This document shows, one piece after another, positions 1 through 11,690 of a DNA stretch of 64,000 nucleotides. The first letter of the stretch is position 1; every line of letters begins with the position of its first letter. The DNA is from Halichoerus grypus. Taxonomy: Eukaryota > Chordata > Mammalia > Carnivora > Phocidae. The notes under the pieces are model-generated. The model was not told where the DNA came from and did not search any database. It saw only the letters and a program-made list of their open reading frames with translations. Both the position numbers and the translations under genes were made by a program. The stretch lies in the NCBI RefSeq assembly GCF_964656455.1, contig NC_135713.1, positions 189,528,187 through 189,592,186 of the forward strand, given 5' to 3'.

Positions 1-295
1 CCACTCCAGCAACCCTCAGTTTGTTTCCTGAGATTAAGAATTCCTCATATCAGTGAGGTCATATGATACATGTCTTTCTCTGTTTGACTTATTTCGCTCA
101 GCATAATACCCTCCAGTTCCATCCACGTCGTTGCAAATGGCAAGATCTCACTCCTTTTGATGGCCGCATAATATTCCATTGTGTATATATACCACATCTT
201 CTTTATCCATTCATCTGTTGATGGACATCTTGGCTCTTTCCACAGTTTGGCTATTGTGGACATTGCTGCTATAAACATCGGGGTGCACGTACCCT
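1..295 (-). mobile_element. L1 3' end fragment
   Basis: On the minus strand this reads ACAATGGAATATTATGCGGC, the ORF2-end/3' UTR signature of L1, followed by the GAGATCTTGCCATTTGC region. It runs off the left edge and has no intact reading frame. Confidence 0.85.
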
Positions 296-299
296 TTTG

Positions 300-352
300 G
301 GTCAGGAGGTAGACACTATTATTATCCCTATTTTATAGATGAGGAAATCGAG
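300..352 (-). repeat. MIR fragment
   Basis: ATTATCCCTATTTTATAGATGAGGAAA is the reverse-oriented core of MIR, here as a short relic between two L1 pieces. Confidence 0.5.
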
Positions 353-359
353 GCTTAGC

Positions 360-1045
360 AAATTAAATAGGACTATAAAATGGTGTAAGTTTGGAAAACA
401 ATCTGGCAGTTCTCCAAAAGGTTAAATATGGAGTTACTATATGACCCAGTAGTTCTGCTCATAGGTATATGCCTAAGGGAACTGAAAACGTATGTCCACA
501 AAAATCTGTACACAAATGTTCAAAGCAGTTCATTCATGGCAGTGAAAAAGTAAAAACAACCCAAATGTCCACCAATGAATGGATGGATAATATGGATATA
601 AATAGAAAAAATAAAATGGATAAAATGGAGTATTATTCAGACATAGAAAGGAATGAAATACTGATATATGCTAAATAAAAGAAGCCAGACACCTTGGGGT
701 GCCTGGGTGGCTCAGTCGTTAAACGTCTGCCTTGGGTTCGGGTCATGATCCCTGGGTCCTGGGATCGAGCCCCGCATCGGGCTCCCTGATTGGTGGGAAG
801 CCTGCTTCTCCCTCTCCCACTCCCCCTGCTTGTGTTCCTGCTCTCGCTATCTCTCTCTCTGTCAAATAAATAAATAAAATCTTAAAAAAAAGAAGCCAGA
901 CACAAAAGCTATGTATTGTAAATTCCATTATATGAAATGTCCAGAATAGGCAAACCCATAGACACAAAGTAGGTTGGTGCAATAATGGGGAGTGACTCTT
1001 AATAAGTATGGGTTTCTTTTGGGGGTGAAAAATTTGTTCCAGGTC
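360..1045 (+). mobile_element. Old L1 (L1M-type) 3' end, split by a SINE
   Basis: The order of segments (CTGGCAGTTC, ATGACCCAGTAG, CCAAATGTCCACCAATG, TATGAAATGTCCAGAATAGG, TTTCTTTTGGGGGTG) matches the L1M 3' UTR. The SINE at 696-890 was inserted later with its own target duplication. Confidence 0.8.
696..890 (+). mobile_element. CAN-SINE
   Basis: Carnivore tRNA-derived SINE, full length, with TC-rich 3' region and AATAAA-rich tail. Flanked by the 13-base target duplication AGAAGCCAGACAC. Confidence 0.95.
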
Positions 1046-2040
1046 CCATCCTACTGAGGCACTGTCTGCATTGGATCTGGGCAGTCCACCGCTGTATCAG
1101 AAGGCCTCTGTCCTGAGGACTTTGTGGTGGTTGTCATATTATTTTTTGCATTCTTCTATATGTTTATTTCATAATTTTAAAAAAGAAAAGAATAAAATTA
1201 GAATAAGAAATCTAATATGGCAAGGCTCTGATTTGGGCAAAGGCTTAGGCTAGTTGGCAAATGAAATAGAAGATAGATAAACATTGCTTCTGATCAGAAA
1301 AGTCTAAGGCAAGGAACCAGGATTCAAAACTGTTAACCATATCAGCACCGTTTAATGATTGAAGACTTTGGACATATTATAAAGAGCAAGTTCCTTGGTT
1401 ATGTTTACTGCCCTACTGTCAATCCCAACATTATTACATAGACTCAGTGCTAGTGGTTACCTAGTAATAGGAACTTGGAAGGACAGAAAAATATTAAATA
1501 GCAATAATAATGGATTAAGACTTTGCTCATATTAAAACTGGCCTAACATCAAGTAAGAAGGTTTGAGTAAAACTATCCTATCTAGAAGTAGGTCAATACC
1601 AGAGCCATCTGCTCTTTAAAAAAAAAAAAAATCTCTAAACACTACTTCATAAGCAATCAGAAAGGCAATTCTCTAACAAAATCAGATTATTAAACAGATG
1701 GGAAGAGAACAGAAAGAATGAAAGTATTTGGCTCACAAAGAAACAAACAAGGAAAAATTTGCTCAGGCAACACAGAGATGATAATATTCTGGGAAGACAA
1801 TCAGTCATAAATCTTCATGTCACAGCCAAATCATTACATACTACTTTGGGAAGAAGAGAGAGAGGGAAGGGGGTGGGGGTGGAGAGAGGGAGAAGTGGAG
1901 GGAAAAAAGAGAGAGGGGAGGAAGGGAGCTATCTGCTAAATACACAGATTAAGTCTTAGTCAGTGGATTATCATATATTTAAAATTCTCACCTAAATATA
2001 AGATACCTTAGCCAAAAACACAATCTCAAAAATAGAGTAG

Positions 2041-2244
2041 GGCGCCTGGGTGGCTCAGTTGGTTAAGCAACTGCCTTCGGCTCAGGTCATGATCCTGGAG
2101 TCCCGGGATCGAGTCCCGCATCGGGCTCCCTGCTCGGCAGGGAGTCTGCTTCTCCCTCTGACCCTCCTCCCTCTCATGCTCTGTCTCTCATTCTCTCTCT
2201 TTCAAATAAATAAATAAAATCTTTAAAAAAAATAAATAAATAAA
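2041..2244 (+). mobile_element. CAN-SINE
   Basis: Full-length copy of the AGTTGGTTAAGC subtype; the tail ends in TAAATAAA repeats and AGAGTAG is duplicated at both ends. Confidence 0.93.
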
Positions 2245-2455
2245 GAGAGTAGACTCAGACAAGGATCATCATAGCCACTAAAACCAATGGGTGGTACTTG
2301 CTGGGAAACAGGATATTCACACAGTCTCAAAGTATTACCTCACATATTACTTATTATTCATAAAGGGGAAAAGGTGTATTTTCGGTGGAAAAGCCGATGA
2401 ACAACACCTTAACCAAATAATCAAACATCCCCAATCATGGAACAAACTGACATTA

Positions 2456-2880
2456 CAGTAGTCCCCCCTTATCTGTGGGGCACATGTTCCAAGACTCCTC
2501 AGTGGATGCCTGAAAACGCAGATAGTACCAAACCCTATATAGTATGTTTCTCCTACGCATACATACCAATGATAAAGTTTAATTTATACATTAGGCACAG
2601 TAAGAGATTAAAAACAATAGCTAAAAATAAAATTGAACAATTTTAACAATATACATAATAAAAGTTATATGAATGTGATCTCTTTCGCTCTCTAAATATC
2701 TTATTGTACCGCACTCATCCATCCTGTGATGGTAATGCCTACATGATGAGATGAGCTGAGGTGAATGATGTAGGCATTGTGATTTAGCGTTAGGCTACTA
2801 TTAACCTTCTGATGATATGTCAGAAGGACCGTGGGTAACTGAAACCCCAGAAAGTGAAACCGCGGATAAGGGGGCACTTG
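2456..2880. mobile_element. Tigger-like non-autonomous DNA transposon
   Basis: It begins CAGTAGTCCCCCCTTATC and ends GATAAGGGGGCACTTG, which are imperfect terminal inverted repeats of the pogo/Tigger class of mammalian relics. Internal segments such as TAGGCACAGTAAGAGATTA are typical. It has no transposase. Confidence 0.8.
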
Positions 2881-3885
2881 TTGCGTATGCCTCCGAATGT
2901 GATCTACTGAAAAGAATACACAAACTAAATGTTTCACCTCTACTCATGGAACAATCAGACAAATCCAAATTATAAGACTCTTATGAAAAACAGAAAAATG
3001 TGGAACTATTCTAGATTAAAGGAGACTAAAGAGACACAATAAACTACCTAGAGTATAATTTAAAAAATAAAACAAACTACATCTCTAAAGGACATTACTG
3101 GGACAATGAGAAATTAAAATTTTAAATTCAAATTAAATTTAAATATAGCCTACATACTGGATATTATTGCGTCAATGTTAAATTTCTTGAGACTGATAAT
3201 GGCATTGAGGTTATAAAGGACTGTTCTTAGCTACATACTCAAGTATTTAAGGGTAAAAAAAGGTCATGATGGCTGCAACTTACTTCCAAAGGAAAGAGAG
3301 AGGCGGAGGTGGTAGTAGGGAGGGTGATAAAGCAAAGGTAACAACTGTTAATAACTGGTCAATGTAGACAAGGTGTACATGAGCATTCCTTGTTCTATCC
3401 TTGCAATTTTTCAGTAATTCAAAAGTTTTTCAAAATCAAAATCAAGGGCAAAAATTGCAAAAAACAAACAAACAAATAAAAACAGTAAGAGTAGAGGTTT
3501 GAGTCCCATCTTGAAATTGTCTCTGGCAGTCCATAAAAATCTGGACTTCTCAGACCTTGTGCTGAAGCTGGTAGGACACTGTTAAACCAACTGGGCTCCC
3601 TCATGCCACGCGGGCCTGCAGCTTGAATACACATGCATTAGCATTATCTCTGTGTGGAAATCCATTAAGCAACTTGAACAACCCATCTGGGAAGAAGCTA
3701 CATCAATACCATTTTCCAGATAACAAAAACCTTTGCTATAGCCCACAAATAATGACCATCTGCATTATGGAAAAATAAGAAATGATCTGAGACTGCCATG
3801 GAGCCCTATGTTAGCCTCAGAATTTCTAATGAAAGTTCATATCTGGACCCATTTTATACTGTTAATCAAGACCAACTCATCCTAG

Positions 3886-4095
3886 GGGCGCCTGGGTGGC
3901 TCAGTTGGTTAAGTAACTGCCTTCGGCTCAGGTCATGATCCTGGAGTCCCGGGATCGAGTCCCGCATCGGCCTCCCTGCTCAGCAGGGAGTCTGCTTCTC
4001 CCTCTGATCCTCCCCCCCTCTCATGTGCTCTCTCTCTCTCTCTCTCTCATTCTCTCTTTCAAATAAATAAATAAAATCTTAAAAAAACACAAAAC
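3886..4095 (+). mobile_element. CAN-SINE
   Basis: Full-length copy flanked by the 15-base duplication ACCAACTCATCCTAG, with a long TC run near 4030. Confidence 0.95.
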
Positions 4096-4251
4096 ACCAA
4101 CTCATCCTAGAATGTGGCTTTTGTACAGTTTGAATCCTTTAGTTCAGGAAATAAAAATTCCTCAGCCACTGCAATATACTGAGTCTCTGTACCATTTAGA
4201 TGAAAGATAATCCCTTCCTTCTTGTTTTGATTTTTTAAAAAAAGGCAAGTT

Positions 4252-4430
4252 GGGATGCCTGGGTGGCTCAGTCGGTTGAGCGGCTGCCTTGGGCCCAGGT
4301 CGTGATCCCAGGGTCTTGGGATTGAGTCCCACATCGGGCTCCTTGCTGAACAGGGAGCCTGCTTCTCCCTCTCTCTCCCTCTGCTTGTGCTCTGTCAAAC
4401 AAATAAAATCTTAAAAAAAAATAAAATAAA
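4252..4430 (+). mobile_element. CAN-SINE
   Basis: Full-length copy flanked by AAAAGGCAAGTT on both sides. Confidence 0.94.
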
Positions 4431-4534
4431 AAAGGCAAGTTATTAATAAATCTGCATATGTTCCCAATATTTTCCTCATTCAAGTTCACAGCTTCCCTCT
4501 TGCCATTGAGAATTACATTAAGTTTTCACTTAGC

Positions 4535-4720
4535 GGGGACGTCTGGGTGGCTCAGTCGGTTAAGTGGCTGACTTCGGCTCAGGTCATGATCCCAGAGTCC
4601 TGGGATCCAGCCCCACATCAGGCTCCCTGCTCCACGGGGAGCCTGCTTTTCCCTCTACCTGCCGCTACCCCTGCCTGTGCTCTCTCTGTCAACTAAATAA
4701 ATAAACTCAAAAAAAAAAAA
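4535..4720 (+). mobile_element. CAN-SINE
   Basis: More diverged copy (head GGGGACGTCTGGGTGG) flanked by AAGTTTTCACTTAGC. Confidence 0.93.
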
Positions 4721-4896
4721 AGTTTTCACTTAGCAAAATTTGCTTTGAAGAGCACCTTGCACTAGGTCAACTCCCAGGGACAACCATTAGTTAGATTGTA
4801 TAATATACAATAGTAAGAAACTAGAAACAACCTAAATCCAAAATAGGATGGTTAAACTATAACATATTATTAATCTGATGGAATATTGTGCAACAA

Positions 4897-5012
4897 TTTT
4901 TTTTTTAAAGATTTTATTTATTTATTCATGAGAGACAGAGAGAGAGAGAGAGAGGCAGAGGGAGAAGCAGGCTCCCAAGGAGCAGGGAGCCTGATGCGGG
5001 ACTCGCCCCAGA
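4897..5012 (-). mobile_element. CAN-SINE, truncated
   Basis: Reverse copy starting with poly-T and AAAGATTTTATTTA, ending near GATGCGGGACTCG. The tRNA-like head is missing. Confidence 0.85.
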
Positions 5013-5039
5013 ATCATAATTTTTTTTAAAAGAAGTATA

Positions 5040-5260
5040 GGGGCGCCTGGGTAGCTCAGTCGTTAAGCGTCTGCCTTCAGCTCAGGTCACGATCCCAGGG
5101 TCCTGGGATCGAGCCCCGCATTGAGCCCTGCATCGGGCTCCCTGCTCAGAGGGAAGCCTGCTTCTCCCTCTCTCACTCCCCCTGCTTGTGTTCCCATTCT
5201 CCCTGTCTCTCTCTCTCTGTCAAATGGTAAATAAAATCTCTAAAAAAAAAAAAAAAAAAA
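5040..5260 (+). mobile_element. CAN-SINE
   Basis: Copy with a short internal duplication (GAGCCCCGCATTGAGCCCTGCATCG) and a 19-base poly-A that abuts the next, reverse copy. Confidence 0.92.
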
Positions 5261-5261
5261 C

Positions 5262-5453
5262 TTTTTAAAAAGATTTTAAAATTTATTTATTTTTGTGAGA
5301 GAGAGCGTGAGCATGTGCATGGGGGTGGGGTCAGAGGGAGAAGCAGACTCCCTGCTGAGCAGGGAGCCCAATGTAGGACTCTATCCCAGGACCCTGGGAT
5401 CATGACCTGAGCCGAAGACAGACGTTTAACCGACTGAGCCACTTAGGCACCCC
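5262..5453 (-). mobile_element. CAN-SINE
   Basis: Reverse copy placed tail-to-tail with the preceding one, so the two can fold into a near-perfect hairpin. Confidence 0.9.
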
Positions 5454-5975
5454 AATTCTATCACTTTCAAATATATATAGCAACATAAGGTGTTTTAAAA
5501 TAGTAGTTCATACTATTAATGGCTAAGATCAATTTGTAATTTTGTCATCTATTTATATTTCACTTAAATCCCTTAAAATGCCTTGCATTCAGTAACTGTT
5601 CATTTTATTCTTTTGTTTAATAAACCTTTCTTTAGAAGTTGTATAAAAGTAAATGGCACAAAAATATACTTTGAAGTATTTTTCTGAAGTTCAGAAGAAA
5701 CAAAAAAGTGTGTTTGTGGAGAGTAGAAGAAAAAAATTAACAAAACTTTGGGAATTTTTGAACTTGAGGGATGAATTTATAGATATTCATTATATACTAT
5801 TCTCTTATTTTGTGTGTGTTTGAAAATGTTCATACCAAAAGTTCAGAATACCAATAGGGGTAAAAAAAAAAAAAAGGGTAAACCAGAACTTAGACCAGGT
5901 TAAAGATTAGTGATCTCAGGGGTAACGGAGTTTGAATTTGGGAGGTTTTATTGTGACTTCTAAAAGAAATGTGGA

Positions 5976-6178
5976 GGGGCGCCTGGGTGGCTCAGTCGTT
6001 AAGCGCCTGCCTTCGGCTCAGGTCATGATCCCAGGGTTCTGGATCGAGCCCCGCGTTGGGCTCCCTGCTCGGCGGGAAGCCTGCTTCTCCCTCTCCCACT
6101 CCCCCTGCTTATGTTCCCTCTCTTGCTGTGTCTCTTTCAAATAAATAAATAAAATCTTAAAAAATAAATAAATAAAAA
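5976..6178 (+). mobile_element. CAN-SINE
   Basis: Flanked by AAAAGAAATGTGGA. Confidence 0.94.
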
Positions 6179-6691
6179 TAAAAGAAATGTGGAAAATAGA
6201 AAAGAAAAAAAGAAGAATGGGAAAGTCATATTTCAAGACAAGAAATAATACATACTTAGGTTCATATTTGGTTCTTTTTTCATCCTTGATATGATTAACT
6301 GTCCCTGCAAACTTGTACCAATTGTAAACAGAATGAAATACACAGAAAACCACTCACAGCAGCACAAGAATTACTTTTCAAAACTATACTTCCTTTATCC
6401 CTAATGACGCACCTGAACACAACCGGCCCAGGTAAAGGCCCTTTACCTTTACCTGTTCAAAGGTAACAATTCAAGGCCACAGAAGATTATAGTTAGAAGA
6501 TCAGATCCTGGAGAGCCTTAGCCATTGGTTCCTCACTCTGCTCATAGGCCAACAGAACTGGGGGAAAGTCTTCCTGTTATGTTGATATCGACTTATTTTG
6601 TGCCAAGAACCTATACCCAAAGCCTAAGCAAGGTTTGCACTCCCTGTGGGATTCTTTACTATCTCAGGAAGGTTGAACAGATCGGACCAGT

Positions 6692-6700
6692 TTCCAAGAA
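6692..6700. promoter_or_regulatory. STAT-type motif TTCCAAGAA in STAT5B intron
   Basis: A palindromic-class STAT5 site in a stretch free of SINEs (6180-7015). Similar TTCTGAGAA sites occur at 27981-27989 and 29954-29962. Chance occurrence is plausible. Confidence 0.2.
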
Positions 6701-7015
6701 CAGAAAAGAAATACTGTAGGGAAATCTTGCTAAGGAAACCCCGAGATAATTCTCCCGACGCTACTCTCTATATCTTTTCTGCACATCAACACTAATGCTC
6801 ACCCAACAACCTTTACTATCAACAGTAAATACTAGGAGAGAAACCAATAATACATTGGAAAAGCACACCTATCCAGTGAACCCCAACTAAATGGAGAACA
6901 CAGTATTCTGCTCTCTTTTCATGTAGCTGTGCTCTCTGCATTTACCAATTATCATAATCGACTTCATTTTTGCTTACAGTTACTTGAATATAAATCATTT
7001 CAAAAAACAAAATAA

Positions 7016-7230
7016 GGGGCGCCTGGGTGGCTCAGTCGTTAAGCGTCTGCCTTCGGCTCAGGTCGTGATCCCAGGGTCCTGGGATCGAGCCCCGCATCGG
7101 GCTCCCTGCTCAGCGGGAAGCCTGCTTCTCCCTCTCCCACTCCCCCTGCTTGTGTTCCCTCTCTCACTGTGTCTCTCTCTGTCAAATAAATAAATAAAAT
7201 CTTTAAAAAAAAACAAAAAACAAAAACAAA
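7016..7230 (+). mobile_element. CAN-SINE
   Basis: Consensus-like young copy; a second copy has landed in its A-rich tail. Confidence 0.94.
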
Positions 7231-7238
7231 AAAAATAA

Positions 7239-7455
7239 GGGGCGCCTGGGTGGCTCAGTCGTTGGGTGTCTGCCTTCGGCTTGGGTCATGGTCCCAGCGT
7301 CCTGGGATCGAGCCCCGCATCGGGCTCCCTGCTCCACGGGAAGCCTGCTTCTCCCTCTCCCACTCCCCCGGCTTGTGTTCCCTCTCTCGCTGTGTCTCAC
7401 TCTGTCAGATAAATAAATAAAATCTTTAAAAAAATAAATAAAGAAATAAAATAAA
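7239..7455 (+). mobile_element. CAN-SINE
   Basis: Second of a direct pair, inserted at the A-rich tail of the first; AAAATAAGG precedes both. Confidence 0.93.
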
Positions 7456-7701
7456 ATATGAACCTAAATAGGTTTTGGTTAAAATAATGGAAGACTAAAA
7501 TCCTCTCTTTAAGAGAGAGCCGTCCCATCAGCTGGTTCCTTCGTTACTCACTGGCTGATACTCCACTTGTGAAGCCCAGCTGCAGCTTTCGTGAAGATAA
7601 TGTCAATGTGTGGGGTGTAATACTCACTGTGTTTCAGTAAAACAAGTCCTGTAGAAAAGATGGTCCAACAATGGGTAGCAGGTATATTAAGCTAATTCTG
7701 A

Positions 7702-7901
7702 GGGGCGCCTGGGTGGCTCAGTCGTTAAGCGTCTGCCTTCAGCTCAGGTCATGATCCCAGGGTCCTGGGATGGAGCCCCACATCGGGCTCCCTGCTTGGC
7801 AGGAAGCCTGCTTCTCCCTCTCCCACTCCCCCTGCTTATGTTCCCTCTCTCGCTGGGTCTCTGTCTGTCAAATAGACAAATAAATAAAATCTTTAAAAAA
7901 A
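7702..7901 (+). mobile_element. CAN-SINE
   Basis: Flanked by AAGCTAATTCTGAG. Confidence 0.95.
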
Positions 7902-7925
7902 AGCTAATTCTGAGATGAAATGACA

Positions 7926-8096
7926 TTTTTAAAAAAGATTTTATTTATTTATTTGAGAAAGAGAGACAGAGAGAGCATGAGTGGGTGGGGGGAGAGGGAG
8001 AGGGAGAAGCAGGCTCCCCACTGAGCAGGGAGCCCAACATGGGGCTCGATCCCAGGACCCCAAGATGCTTAACCGACTGAGCCACCCAGGCGCCCC
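7926..8096 (-). mobile_element. CAN-SINE
   Basis: Reverse copy with target duplication ATGAAATGACATTT / ATGAAAGGACATTT, 25 bases after a forward copy. Confidence 0.93.
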
Positions 8097-8504
8097 ATGA
8101 AAGGACATTTAAATAAAAAGTTCACGTCTTAGAAAATCAAAATGTTTGGCCTCTCAGGAAAAAAGGTTGTCCAGGATAAGAGGTACTACTGATACCAAGA
8201 CGTTTAACACTGAGATGAATTAAAATTGTGCACAAAGTAACTGTCCACGTTTACCACAGCATTAACACTGGGACTCTGCAATACAATACAAATACTTTTG
8301 CTAAAACAAACTACTTTTTCCAGAAACACGTTCTTCCTTGCTACATATTGACCAGGATATCTACACAACTTAGCACTGTGAACTTGAATGCTTGTTCCTA
8401 CACCACAGAACAGAGGCAGTGAAAGACTCCCGCCTCTTAACTAACAGCTTGCGCCTCAAGACATCAGCCAGGATAACGGTGGTGCGTATGTTCTTTCACA
8501 GGCT

Positions 8505-8608
8505 GCACTGTTACAGGAAGAAGCAAAGAGCAGCGATTTCCTTCCAAAAGGTCAGCTGCCTCAGACAGACCAAACAGAAAGCAGTTAATTCTTGCCAACT
8601 TCCCCTCC
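8505..8608 (-). promoter_or_regulatory. STAT5B: Inverted paralogue of STAT5A exon 1
   Basis: Read on the minus strand, 8573 to 8511 aligns without gaps to 45296-45358 of STAT5A exon 1, with 53 of 63 bases identical. Similarity continues upstream to the GGAGGGG..TTGGC box (8594-8608 against 45262-45276) and downstream to GTAACAG. The shared core includes AGGCAGCTGACC, GGAAATCGCTGCTCT and the ETS-like CTTCCTGT. The surrounding DNA here is CpG-poor. It may be an ancestral or alternative STAT5B first exon or a retained regulatory element; no clear donor follows it. Confidence 0.7.
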
Positions 8609-9330
8609 TGCTTCTGCAGCTAGTACGCAAGAGCATTTGGTTTCCAGTAAAGCTCCAGAGAAAAACAAAGCAAGTGTGAGACCCAGAACCGAGGCAATCT
8701 AAAGTGTCTCACTTGACAATAAGACAATAAGATCACATGGAGCTACACTTTTTAAATGGCAATGGAACTTTTAAGAGCTACCAGATTTAATGAGGCTTAA
8801 ATATGAGGAAAAGAACAGAATTGGAACCATCCCAGATTTTATACTAGTGCTCCAGAGTTCACCTAAAAATAAAATGGTATTTTGGCTATAATAAATGTGA
8901 CAACATATGAGGTCCCCAGTTGATTGATATAAAAATAAACCTTTAGCCTTCCTCTTCTCAAACTAAAGTCCTATTAGTCGTCAAACATGCTAAGACACCG
9001 GCCAGATTCAATGCTGACAATCAGTAGCATAAACAAGCGTGCACACAGTGATTATATAGTTTCTTAGATCAGACATGGAAAAAAGACTATATGACTAATA
9101 ACAAAAAGAAGAGAACAGAAAATAAGATTTAAAATCTTCTTTAGGTAGTGACCCTGAATAGTTATGGAATAATACTGAAGATCTCCCACCCCCCAAAGAA
9201 ACAACACAGCATTCTCACATAGACTTCTTTAAATTAAGCAAGCATCCATACATTCAATCTTTCTAGAGGCAACAAAATTAGTCCTTTTGAGTATAAAAGT
9301 AAAGGAGAAGGAAGGAAAAATGAAGACTTT

Positions 9331-9518
9331 TTTAAAAAAGATTTTACTTATTTGACAGAGAGACACAGCAAGAGCAGGAGCACAAGCAGGAGGAGTGGGA
9401 GAGGGAGAAGCAGGCTTCCCGCCAAGCAGTAGCCCCAGGCGGGGCTCAATCCCAGGACCCTGGGACCATGACCTGAGCCGAAGGCAGACGCCCAACGACT
9501 AAGCCACCCAGGCGCCCC
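9331..9518 (-). mobile_element. CAN-SINE
   Basis: Reverse copy flanked by AAATGAAGACTTTTT. Confidence 0.95.
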
Positions 9519-10009
9519 AAAATGAAGACTTTTTAAGTTTTCTCAACCAGATGGATTTCTGGCGTAGCTACCTACATACAACTTAAAAGAAAATGTGATG
9601 GGTCCTTCGCAAGGGCTCCTACAGCATGTCATAGGGCTCTGTGTGGTTTCTACCTCTTTAGTTTCAGGTTGTGGTGGCAATGGAGACAGGAGGCTTTTTC
9701 TGAGACAAGCTCTTGTTCTAAAGATTCTAGGCTTTGATGATGGAGAGTATGTAACCCACTCTTGAGAATACCTTGCTTGAAATGAAGACAGTCTGAGGTT
9801 TAAGGAAAAACTTATTAGTTTATTACATATGCTAAATTAACTGCTGCTACCCAACTAGAAACTGTTTCATGTTGGAAACAAAATAAACTATTAAATTTCC
9901 AAGCCTTTCCTATACTTAATCATCAAACCTTAAATAATAAGAAAGGAATCTGCTTGGGAAAGGAGAAAAAGAGGGTACAAACCATAGTAGGAGTAGTAAG
10001 AGTAATGCT

Positions 10010-10243
10010 AGTAATGGTAAACGTTTAAGGAGCTCTTACTACATTATGCACTGTTGTATGCACGTTATATGCTTCCTCAGTTAATCCTCATGACAAATCT
10101 ATGAGGCAGCACAATTATTATCCCCCTTCTAATAGATGACAAAACAGGTTTAATAGGGAATTTGCCTGAAGTCCTGCAGCAAGTAAGTGAAGGAGCTGGG
10201 ATGAGCACACAGGCTATCCACCTCCAGGGCTCATGCTCTCAAA
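10010..10243 (-). repeat. MIR element
   Basis: Nearly complete reverse MIR: CTCTTACTACATTATGCACTG, TTAATCCTCATGACAA, then AGGAGCTGGGATGAGCACA. Confidence 0.8.
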
Positions 10244-11278
10244 GACACCTCACCTAATTCCTGACATGGTATCTGTACTCAAGACTGCTTTATGATAAAA
10301 ACTACAAAGTGAATTAACACAAAGTACAACTCACAAATAGATATGAAAAATTATTTGACAATCCAAAAATATTTTAAATGGGACTCCCCTCTCCTAAAGG
10401 TCAGAGATCATCCAGATGACCAGCCTTCAAACACAATCAAAGGAAGCCAGCCATATTAGGTGTTTGGTGGCTCACCTTCACTCCTCTAAATCAATCAGAA
10501 ATCAGCTAAACACTTTAGATTGTAAAAGGGAGTGGGAGGAGAATAACGAGAGGTGGGTAACTTTCCAATGAGGCCAAAACCTAGATCCTGACCACCTGTG
10601 GTCAGAATTAGCACTGTGACATTTCCTATAAGCAGCAGAGTGGTTCCATTTGTTATATTTGTTCCTGAATTCCTTATTGGGTTTCCCTTAGATACACTAC
10701 TGTCCATCACCAATATTCACCAGAGATCATTCTAAACTCAGGTTTTTCTGCTGGCAGAAAACATTTCTCATTAAAGGGACAATATCATTAATACAAATGA
10801 GACAACTAGTGAAATGTTCTGGGGGTAAGATAGGTTCTTAAAAGTCAGTTATCTCAATATAACTGTTCACCTTACATCAATAACTAAACATCAACTTGCC
10901 TAACACTGATGCGCATATTTAGTTACAGACAAGGTGTGAATGATAAATTCCTGCGATAATTGATACACCCTAATATGACAAATATAAAAATAATTATGTT
11001 ACTGTGCACAATGCAGAATAAATATTAGTCAAATATTAGGAGATCATGTGGGTTCACTAAGCCATGCCACTAAGTAGTAGTTACTCTATATGTGGAAGAC
11101 AACTTCTGAATTTAATAGTGTTGTGCAACATGTCAAGGGAAAATTTGGGACAAGGACACTGGGCCATTCCATACTCTCATGAAAGGTGACTCATACAATC
11201 TTTAATATCTCTAGCTAAAAAAAGAATCAACACAATACTTGTATCCCATGCCTTTTATCATTCTGATCATCCCATTTG

Positions 11279-11461
11279 TTTTAAGATTTATTTATTTATT
11301 TTAGAGAGAGAGAGAAAGAGGGGAATGGGGAAGAGAGGAGGAGGGAGAGAAAATCTCAAGCAAACTGCGCTGAGCACATAGTCAAATGCAGGGCTCGATC
11401 TCACAACCCAAACTGAAATCAAGAGTTGGACACTCAACAGACTGCACCACCCAGGAGACCC
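11279..11461 (-). mobile_element. Old diverged CAN-SINE
   Basis: Reverse copy with heavy divergence; poly-T/AAGATTTATTTATTTATT start and a CCACCCAGGAGACCCC end remain. Confidence 0.85.
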
Positions 11462-11554
11462 CTAAACATCCCATTTTTAGAAGATGGAATGCTTTACCTC
11501 TCTGGAATTAGAATTTATACTACACTCTGGGCATAAGAACCAAAGCAATTTTGA

Positions 11555-11690
11555 GTTATCTGTTGCTCAACTACTAGACTAGAAGTTATCCCAGGGCAGG
11601 AACCATTTCTCATTCATTTTGATTTCCTCAACACAGTACTTGATATATGGTACATAATCAATAATTGGGTGTTAAATTAAATATAATTTT
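11555..11690 (+). repeat. L2 3' end
   Basis: GCAGGAACCATTTCTCATTC and the terminal GGTACATAATCAATAATTG match the L2 tail in sense orientation. Confidence 0.55.

Noticed and set aside
8392..8679. Plus-strand 95-codon frame over the exon 1 paralogue
   Set aside because: It is antisense to the conserved block. The resemblance to the antisense frame over STAT5A exon 1 follows from DNA homology and does not show a protein.
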